DNA from: Cyclaneusma minus
Lineage: Eukaryota; Ascomycota; Leotiomycetes; Marthamycetales; Marthamycetaceae
Assembly (NCBI GenBank): GCA_037179335.1
Contig: JAKZHN010000055.1
Location: 101,177-165,176, forward strand
Direction: 5' to 3'
Length of the DNA: 64,000 nt
In this document: positions 56,844 through 64,000 of the stretch, in pieces
How the letters are laid out: the number at the start of each line of letters is the position of its first letter
How positions within the stretch are numbered: position 1 is the first letter of the stretch
The notes under the pieces: model-generated
Told to the model about the DNA's origin: nothing
What the model saw: only the letters and a program-made list of their open reading frames with translations
Database searches by the model: none
Position numbers and translations under genes: made by a program

Positions 56844-58066
56844 ATGTCAGCTATTAGTCAGCTAGAGTCCTATATATTGCATGGAGGAGGCTTCAGCTCT
56901 TCTTTCCTCCAGTCGTCCGATTCTCTCTTTCATGGCCCTTCTGCTTATGACAACCACGGCAAGGAGCAGCACCCTCAGCTAACCCTCTTGAAAGAACGAG
57001 TCGAAGCCACAAAAGCACGCCTAGTACGAAGCAGGCAAACCCGCAGTATCAGTGCCCTAACGAAAGTCTTTATCGAAGAGGCAGTGAAAGATTGCGAGAA
57101 GACACTGATTGACGACGAGACGTCGATTGATATTATTCGAGAGCAGGTGGAAAACGTTGAGCGCGAGGCGGCTTACACTGAGAGCAGACTGGAGAAAGAT
57201 GGGCAGTACGAAGTCGTACTGGCGGATTGGAGGGAGCTGAGAGAGGCGTCTTACAGCCTTCGATACGGGGACTGTGGCGAGTCCATAGGAAAGTCACAAG
57301 GACATGACTCACTTTTTGCGCGGATATAGGCTAAAATCTACGACCAGATTGTTGTGGAGGAGGAGATGCTGCTGCTGCAGTATATCAAGGATGTGCAGAG
57401 ATGCAGTTTAGACGCAGTGGTCAAGAAACCCGAGACGCTTATGGTCAATGCGGTCAAAAGCATTGCTTGTTCTTGTGACGATTCGGTCGACTACGAGCCT
57501 GTTGTCTCCTATATTCGAAAGTACACCCTCAGAAACGACATTGCCTACAGCGGTATCATTGATGCTATTGCGAGCAATAGATGGTGCAGGTTGGCATTTA
57601 TTCTGGTGACCGATGAAAGTGATGCGAAAGCATACGTGCCCGCAGAAAAATACGAGGCAATCATGTATGTCATCACACAAATTAAAGAGAGGTTCTTCAC
57701 GCGCATTTATTCTGGAAAAACCCGGAGATTGGAAAGACTGAGGTCTGGCACTGTGTGCTCTCGAAGAAAGCGCGAGATATGATGCTGGAGGAGAAGAAGA
57801 AGCAGAAACTACAAGAGGCCGAAAAGGAGAAGAAGATGGAAAAGAGGGCAAGCTTAGAGCACTTGGCCAACATCGATCTTGGGAATTTGGAAGAGGGTGA
57901 AAGGGAAAGGGTGGACATTCTGCTCAAAGAAAGAGAGCAGGGACAAGAGAAATGGAAGAAAATCAACGAAGAGATCACGATGGACAGAGATGGGCAAATT
58001 CTCAAGGAGATCAAGGGCGTCCAAGCTGACAATACAGTTATGCGACAAAACTTTGAACCCCCTTGA
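56844..58066 (+). pseudogene. Coiled-coil protein gene with stop and frameshift
   Basis: From ATG 56844 (MSAISQLESYILHGGGFSSS) one frame runs to a TAG at 57327-57329. It then continues in the same frame without loss of coding character (AKIYDQIVVEEEMLLLQYIK) to about 57700, where coding sense passes to another frame (HLFWKNPEIGKTEVWHCVLS, then KKARDMMLEEKKKQKLQEAE) and ends at 58066. No GT-AG intron of matching phase removes the TAG. A C-to-T change of a CAG codon would explain it, and a one-base length change explains the shift. The encoded protein is helical: charged segments at 57050-57230 and a long Glu/Lys coiled coil at the end. I do not recognise the family. An unusual intron or sequencing error remains possible. 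Confidence 0.55.
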
Positions 58067-60585
58067 ATAACTTAAAACCCTAATGTACTCACAACGCATT
58101 TCGGTGTTCCACAGAGCAACGTCAATGTATTCGAACTCGGTCCAAGCCTCCTACACCAGCACTCTATTGAGCTTTTCGATAGCTGCCCAGAATTCGTCTT
58201 CCGTTTTGAAGTTTCTTGGCTCCGTAGACTCTCAAACAGGCTCGTATTAGCTTTTATCGTTATGATGACGCTGTACATGAAAGTGGCCGAAAAGCGAGCA
58301 CGGTATTGAGGTGATGTAGATGGCCGAGAGGTAGCAAAGCTAAGCAAGGCTACTAAAGATGACCTTTAGAAACTGCTTTTAATCGTTAAATGAAAGCTTG
58401 TTTAAAGCAGGTTCCGGGAGCTTGGCGATGAGACACGAGGGGGCCAGCATGGTTCAAGGTATCAATTTTTTATATGCCGTGAGGGGTTCAATTGATGGCG
58501 CGATATCAACGTATATATCATTCCCTTGGACGTCAGGTTTTACAGGGCGATCACCGCTCTCCAATCCATTGATAAAACCTTGGAGGCCCAAACGGTAAAT
58601 ATAAGCCCACACATTCCCGCAGCTGACTTGAATTTTAGCTATTTGCAATATCTAAATCATACCAATCACTTTGAAATTTAATTTCAGAGCCTTAATCCTC
58701 ACCGCGCGCAAGGGCTTCTCGAGTTTCAGAATGTATTGGAGACTTATGCCTATACAGCACTAGTCCTTGCGCTAAGCTAGCGTCTCTCACTGCTATATCA
58801 GCAGTCCTTAGCTAGACCTTCTCGATGCAACCCCCTACGTCCCTCAATAAAATGCAACATCTGTACCTACTTCGTGAAATCCTTGCTAAAGGCAAGGAGA
58901 AAATCATTTTTGCTGCTCATTGCTCCTGCTGCGTCGCTTGTACAAAGACAAACAGCCAAGCATGTAAGCACAAATATTGTTGGTGGTATGGATTTCGGGA
59001 TTGCTGGATTTAAGCTGCTGGGGGCTATTGTTTTCGAGACAAACTTGGGAATGTCGGGGAATTTGGGAATTTGGCAATGGTTGCTGCAATTTTTAAGTAT
59101 TCTGGTCTTAGCTTTTTGTCTTGCGCGCCGCTTGTTTTGGATTCTTTAAGCTTTAGATGCCGCTTACATCTCCGTTGTCAAATGAAGCCACCACTAATGA
59201 TGAGTGGCTAAAACACTACTGATTCGTGAGGATGGAAAGATAACAGGCTGTTTACGTCGCTTTTGACCAGCTTTCTAATCCAGCAGTCGCATTTTAGTGT
59301 ATTTTTGTGCTCAAGGTATAGTACTAAAGCTTTCTATATCAACCTGCTCGCCACGAACGACGTAGAATGTAAGAATTAATGTTTGGCGGAAGCAGCCTTG
59401 TATTGATTAAAGCTCCTCTTCATTTTCTTGCCTGCAATCCTGCTCTTTCCTTTTCTGAGAGTGAGAAAAGCAGTGAAGGGAGCACTTCTATACCTGCCTA
59501 GCTACGTATAAATCTATATATACAATAATGAGGTGAAATAGTGAATTTAGAGACACCTAATAGCTTCAAAATAGATGAAAATAGGGAATAAAAACAAAGG
59601 GGAATTGGGTCCTTTTAAGGCCAATTTACTTTGTTTGCGGCCCTTTTGCAAGCTCCCTTGCTTCGGGCCGTTGCCCTCCGGGCCACGCGCTGTCAGGTGA
59701 CTCGTCCCGTATAAAAACTATTAGCTCTAGATTGGCATGACAAGAATCCCCCCCCCCCCCCCCCTGAATTTCGGAATGTCACTATAAATCAGTCAAAACT
59801 AACCTGATTTAAACGATCTTTGTATTTGTCTGATTCTTCTGATTAAGAGGAGCAACCAAGTGCTCTTCAATTGGTCGTAGCTCAAGTATTGAATTAGCTA
59901 TATTCGTTTCTAGTCTGGATTTCGTTATGTCCAATTATTTTGACCACACTCTTTTGTATCTAGCTTTCAGACACTCTTTTTCAATTGGTTGAAAGGTTAG
60001 CCTGGGTAAACTGATTCTCAGAAATCGCGTGGTGGTCTCAGATTTGAATTTGGTTGGATATTGAGGACGTTATATATTGGTAACGGACTTAGGACATTTT
60101 TTAGTTCCCATGTAAAACCAAGGCTTTCTTTGAAACTAAGGTCTTGGAAAGTGTATATATTATAGAGGGAATTTCCCTCTCTTAGAAGAATCATGCCGTT
60201 TCTCTATATCATCAATGCTTCCTCTATATACTCACATGCCAGCCTGCCTGAATACCATTGAACAAAAACAATCCACTTCTACCTTCTCCTCTGTCAATAA
60301 ACACCAAAAACTTGAGTCATCGGGCGGAAGGCATAGCCCTGATAAGTGTAGCCTTGAAGAGAGATTGACGCCCTTACATCAAACCTATTATAGAAGCTCA
60401 CATGCTCGACGTTTATAGCTATTCCTTTACCCAAGGCATCATCATGCTAGCTTGTCGTAATTCTTATTACAATTTCAGCTTTTGGCGTCGTTTTTTGGGG
60501 TACGATTAATAATCCCCTTTGCAAGACCTCTTGTCATCTCCTCCAAATGAATCGTGTCCACGGCAAACACGAGGGTCGATTGGCG
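58067..60585. other. Gene-poor, moderately AT-rich stretch
   Basis: 2.5 kb with no supportable gene. Open frames are all under about 95 codons and unrecognised. A run of 17 cytosines stands at 59748-59764. A GC-rich GGGCCGTTGCCCTCCGGGCC segment at about 59667-59686 is the only other composition break. Confidence 0.5.
59748..59764 (+). repeat. Homopolymer C17
   Basis: Seventeen consecutive cytosines in moderately AT-rich DNA. The length may be uncertain because homopolymers are prone to slippage in vivo and in sequencing. Confidence 0.9.
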
Positions 60586-61930
60586 CAGGGCTCTTAACAG
60601 TTTTGGACCCAAACCGAATTGGCAATTTAAACTGCAGTTTAAATTGGTTTAGTTTGAGAAATTCAAAATTGAACCAGTTTAATTTAAGGATTAAACTAAA
60701 TTAAAACAGGCAGTTTGGGGGGCAAATTTGTTTTTTTAACCGTTAAAATATTAATTCCGATTTTTAATCCCGGAAGAATATTACTCCGGGCGGTAAATAG
60801 TTTTTCCAGGCTTTTTAATTAAATTGCAGTTTAAATTAAATTGGCCAATTTACCCCCCAAATTGCCAATTTTTGAAATCAAAGCTGGAAATAAATTAAAA
60901 GCCTTATATTAATAGCTTTTGAAAGTGAATGCCAATTTTTAACAGCTTAAAATATTTAATATATTAAAAACTATTTAATGCTTTTAATAAAAATCATTTT
61001 TAGGCGCGGCTTAAAATAAATTGTAATAAATTTTGCGTTTTGCGCTTTATTATTTATAAAATTAAAAAGGCTTTTGGCTAATGCCGAAAAAGTTTGCAAG
61101 GCTGCCGCTAATTAAACCGCCGCGAATAATAATAATGGTAACGAAGGTCCTTTAAGCGAAGATTTTAGCGATAATAATGGCTTTTTTAGCCTTTAAAATA
61201 ATAATTTATATTGGATTTATTTTTTTATTAAGTTTTATTATTTTAAAAAGCTTTTTAGTCCTAATAAATTTAATAATAGCTTTAAGCTTAAATTTAAAGT
61301 TTAATATATTGTTATAAAAATTAAATAAATTATTAACGCCAATTATTTTCCTATTATTGCCGCTATTATAGCTTATATTATATTTTGAATTAAAAGAAAA
61401 GCCAATGGTGTTTTTTAGCTTTATTATAGCGTTAAAAAATATTCACAATTAAAAAAGTAATATATAATTATTTTTATATTTATTTTGATTTTTTTATTAA
61501 ATGTAATAATGCCCGCCGCTTTTACTTAATTTATTATATGCGCTAGAATAAGGAGTTTAATTTTCTTTTCGCAAATTTTTATTATAATGCTTAATTGGGT
61601 AATATACTTAATATTAATATTTATAAGGATTTCTTAACTTGACTTTTTTCTATTTTAATGCGTGCAATTATAAGTATTTTTTATATTATAATATTTTTTA
61701 TATATTGGTTATTTATATTAAAATTTATTTTTAAAAGGGATATAAATTTAAATTTAATAATTGTAATAATAAAGGTGAAAAAAATAATTAAGGGATTTAC
61801 TAATGTTATAAAATGGTTTTTATAAATCTACAAAAAAGTTCCGGATTGGGATAAGCGCCAACCTTTTTATTGGTTTTAATGAACGTTATAAAATGCTATA
61901 ATAGCGTCGGTAAAGAAATAAATATAAAAA
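60586..61930 (+). mobile_element. RIP-mutated hAT-like transposon fragment
   Basis: The left end begins CAGGGCTCTTAACAG followed by a subterminal region with repeated CAGTTTAAATTGG-like units. GGCAGTTTGGGGGGCAAAT near 60710 recurs inverted as ATTTACCCCCCAAATTGCC near 60856. A CAGGG start with such subterminal repeats is typical of fungal hAT elements. The rest is AT-rich; traces of a protein can be followed on the plus strand (GNEGPLSEDFSDNNGFF near 61.15 kb; KKVPDWDKRQPFYWF near 61.85 kb). No matching right end is seen. The fragment stops where a lipase gene fragment begins, so it is truncated or rearranged. Confidence 0.6.
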
Positions 61931-62319
61931 CATCTTTGATACGGAGACAAGGTCGCTGATGACGAGGGAGGTGCCGCCGGAGAGACCTTTGTCGGAGGGG
62001 GAATGCACCGAACGGCCCCAGCCGCGTTGGTCGTAACCGTGGACGCAGATGCCGCGCGAGGCGAGCGTGGGGAAGAGTTCGTAGTAGCGGTTGATGTGGT
62101 CGGAGAAGCCGTGGACTATGATCATTTTGGCTTTGGTTTCACCGGTGGGCTGTACAAAGACGAGATTAGTTTCGCGTTTTCATGAGAAATGCTTGAGCGC
62201 GATGTGAATGGGTGAAGGGGGGAAGGGGGGCTGGCGCATACAGTCCATGTTTTGGTGTAGAGATCGATCGGGTGCTCGCCGTCGATGTGGTGAATGCCCT
62301 CAGTTTCTGTACAAGACAT
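61931..62319 (-). pseudogene. Truncated monoacylglycerol lipase (alpha/beta hydrolase) gene
   Basis: Exon 1 is 62319-62242 (MSCTETEGIHHIDGEHPIDL ending YTKTW T). An 92-nt intron with GTATGC and TACAG ends follows, and exon 2 begins at 62149. Exon 2 reads PTGETKAKMIIVHGFSDHIN, then YYELFPTLASRGICVHGYDQ, RGWGRSVHS and GLSGGTSLVISDL, the N-terminal quarter of Yju3/MGL-type serine hydrolases (HGxxDH oxyanion strand, DxRGxGxS). After about 61949 homology stops and AT-rich transposon sequence begins. The nucleophile elbow GHSMGG, the Asp and the His are all missing, and no continuation was found on the far side of the transposon. About 93 of some 300 residues remain. Confidence 0.75.
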
Positions 62320-62935
62320 TGCGGCTGCAAGTAGGATTTTCTGAGCGCAACTTTTGGAGACGTAGGAGATGAGGGTGGAGGAAGAGCACGGAGGAGCGAG
62401 GTCGTCTATCAAGGAGCTTTTTGAGACATGTATGACTCGGGAATGGAGAGTAGTGGCTGGGGATGTGGATATGTCCAGTCGTCCCATCATTGAATTGATC
62501 GTTCGGCGCTATCGGAATCTGGGGTCCGAAGCTTACTAAGGATTCACTACTCTATTGCGACATCGGTACTTCGGGGGCGATGTCTCTTTTGCAACATAGT
62601 ATCATCAACCAGTCCTTGGGTGCTTTGCTATCTACTTCAGTGCCCAGCTTATTGTTGAAGGTTGACTGCTTACTGGTAACAGCTGAAACGGCCACGCTTT
62701 GCCTTGTTGATGTTGAGCTGTTCCTGGTCCCTCACTCGAGTAAAATGTTCGTTGAGACTTGGCCGCGAGTGCGATCGCAATCATGGACATGTGAATGATT
62801 GGTTTCTTTCCGATAATCATATGCTATTACCAGTATTATGAATTATTTCATTACAAGCCACCAGTCTCCCTATATCTGGGTCAGAATTCCTATGTGCACA
62901 ACAAGTGTCAAAACCGGAGTTGAGCATTCCCTCAT
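62320..62935. other. Intergenic, no gene seen
   Basis: 616 bp upstream of the truncated lipase gene. Overlapping open frames of up to 72 codons; none recognised. It may contain further decayed ankyrin-type sequence at its right end. Confidence 0.4.
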
Positions 62936-63410
62936 ATGCCGTGTTACTCCACAGCTGCGATTGTAAAATGGCTAATTGAGACTGGTGCCGACCAAGCAGC
63001 TGTAGCATTCTATTTTCATTTTTTTTTACAAAGAGGACGGCTATGGGTATTAACTATTGCTGGATATAGTGCTTGCCAGCGTCCAAAAACAAAATCATCG
63101 CATCATACAGCATTTCCCCTGCCCTACAAAGACCAAGAATGATTACACCAGGCTTCCCAAACATTTAATCGACATTGGTGCTGGCCTGACGATTAAAGAA
63201 ATAACACAATGGTAAAAAATGGTTGCACCAGGCTGCCGAAGTGAACATATTAGATTTTGGCCATCGATAGCTCCAACAAGGAATGCCTTCGCGCCATGCC
63301 GCGCTTCTCCCGGCGTCCGAAAATGACAACGCCAGGGTTGAAATATTATTGGTCGACGCTGGTGCCGACTTGAGGGACGGAGAATCTTCGCAGAGCACAG
63401 CCTGCAGAGT
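62936..63410 (+). pseudogene. Degenerate ankyrin-repeat remnants
   Basis: Three plus-strand pieces carry the second-helix-plus-turn signature of ankyrin repeats: IVKWLIETGADQ near 62967, KHLIDIGAGLTIKE near 63155, and ALLPASENDNARVEILLVDA with GADLRDG near 63310-63380. The GAD turns lie about 185-195 bp apart, roughly two ankyrin repeats. The pieces are in different frames and interrupted by stops, one of them a TAG within EVNILDFGHR-stop-LQQG. This fits a decayed ankyrin gene of the fungal type with many repeats. It could still be part of a spliced gene, but I find no workable splice pattern. Confidence 0.5.
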
Positions 63411-63576
63411 GGCCTCATCGCGGAGGAGTGTGTCGTAGAGCTCCAGGAACGCCAGCGATAGCCAAGCTACTTAGCAACATTGCTTTCCCTTTCCATGCTG
63501 TTTTCCGAGCCTCCTTGAATTTCAAGCATTCATTTCCTACCACGCTGCGACCCTCCTCGAAAATCGAAGTCGACAT

Positions 63577-63990
63577 TCAGATGCCTCTAACAGTGTAGGT
63601 CTTGGTGACTTGAATGCCGTCAGGCGAGCCCGGGTACGGAGCCATTTCGCCCTCGGCGAAGTCCTCATTGCTTGCCATGCTATCTGTCTTCGCCCAGCCA
63701 TCGCCGGAAATGGTGACCGCATTCTTCTTGTCAGTTGGCTCGACCAGCTCCATATCGATCGAGTTGTCGAGCTGCGTGTGGCCATTCCGGCCACCGCCAA
63801 ACTTCCGATTCCCAAACGTGTTGTTACCGTACGTGTTACTGTACGATGATTTCGCCTTGGATTTACGTGAGCCCTTGGGCAGGAAAGGCTCAAGGAGCGG
63901 CCGCAGCGTCATCAGACATCCGGCAATCATTCCCACGTCGACTTCGAGATTCGACCAAAAGACCACACCGGTGTTGGAGTCTGCGTACTG
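63577..63990 (-). CDS. Rhodopsin-domain fungal membrane protein, last exon (cut by right edge)
   Basis: The final exon begins at about 63990, after an AACAG acceptor with a CTAAC branch-like sequence (a start at 63987 after CAG is equally possible). It reads QYADSNTGVVFWSNLEVDVG, then MIAGCLMTLRPLLEPFL, the seventh-helix region of the fungal rhodopsin-domain family of seven-TM proteins (typical motif W(S/T)xxExxVGIIAxxLxTLRPL). A charged and Asn/Gly-rich cytosolic tail follows, ending APYPGSPDGIQVTKTYTVRG I. The family is large in Pezizomycotina and mostly of unknown function; some members are PTH11-like receptors. The upstream exons are outside the window. Confidence 0.8.
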   Translation of the reverse strand, partial: QYADSNTGVVFWSNLEVDVGMIAGCLMTLRPLLEPFLPKGSRKSKAKSSYSNTYGNNTFGNRKFGGGRNGHTQLDNSIDMELVEPTDKKNAVTISGDGWAKTDSMASNEDFAEGEMAPYPGSPDGIQVTKTYTVRGI

Positions 63991-64000
63991 CTGTTAGTGC

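Noticed and set aside
1..64000. CRISPR arrays, bacterial operons, rRNA or tRNA genes
   Set aside because: None seen. Introns and gene families show a eukaryotic nuclear genome, and no cloverleaf-like tRNA was recognised by eye, though a dedicated scan was not possible.

Overview
The window is nuclear DNA of a filamentous ascomycete (Pezizomycotina). The support is: short GT-AG introns, mostly about 45-120 nt, inside genes of clearly fungal families (WOPR/Gti1-Pac2 regulator, DUF2434 membrane protein, subgroup C chitinase, rhodopsin-domain membrane protein), and AT-rich blocks of repeats mutated by a RIP-like process. The class is not settled by what can be read here. Dothideomycetes or a neighbouring class would fit.

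Layout. 1-13.4 kb is a moderately GC-rich, sparsely coding block: the 5' part of a peroxisomal-type copper amine oxidase (cut by the left edge), a tautomerase-superfamily protein, a beta-carbonic anhydrase and a WOPR transcription regulator with a long upstream region. 13.4-25.3 kb is an AT-rich transposon block. It holds a RIP-degraded 3-kb TIR element, then 0.3 kb of ordinary sequence, then a Tc1/mariner-type element split by a Ty1/Copia retrotransposon that itself carries a 530-bp MITE. This three-level nest is supported by terminal repeats and target-site duplications at each level.

25.3-56.3 kb is the gene-dense part. It contains a hypothetical protein at the island edge and a divergent pair of a four-LysM secreted protein and a large chitin-binding/GH18 chitinase (the arrangement known for killer-toxin-like subgroup C chitinases). 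It then runs through a DUF2434 membrane protein, COG5 (Golgi tethering), a proline-rich hypothetical protein, Cft2/CPSF100 (mRNA 3' processing), Sec24 (COPII coat), a microbial-type PARG-domain protein and mitochondrial asparaginyl-tRNA synthetase. Apart from the LysM/chitinase pair these are housekeeping or conserved genes, often in divergent pairs with 0.9-1.7 kb between them.

56.3-64 kb is decaying DNA: a coiled-coil gene with an in-frame stop and a frameshift, a long gene-poor stretch, a RIP-mutated hAT-like fragment that ends inside a truncated monoacylglycerol-lipase gene, scattered ankyrin-repeat remnants, and the last exon of a rhodopsin-domain membrane protein at the right edge.

Outside the transposons, two kinds of short dispersed repeat were found by eye: an about 80-bp element at 6.6 and 51.4 kb, and an about 95-129-bp element at 3.2 and 26.0 kb. 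All exon joins were made by hand from splice signals, reading phase and family resemblance; no alignment or search was run.
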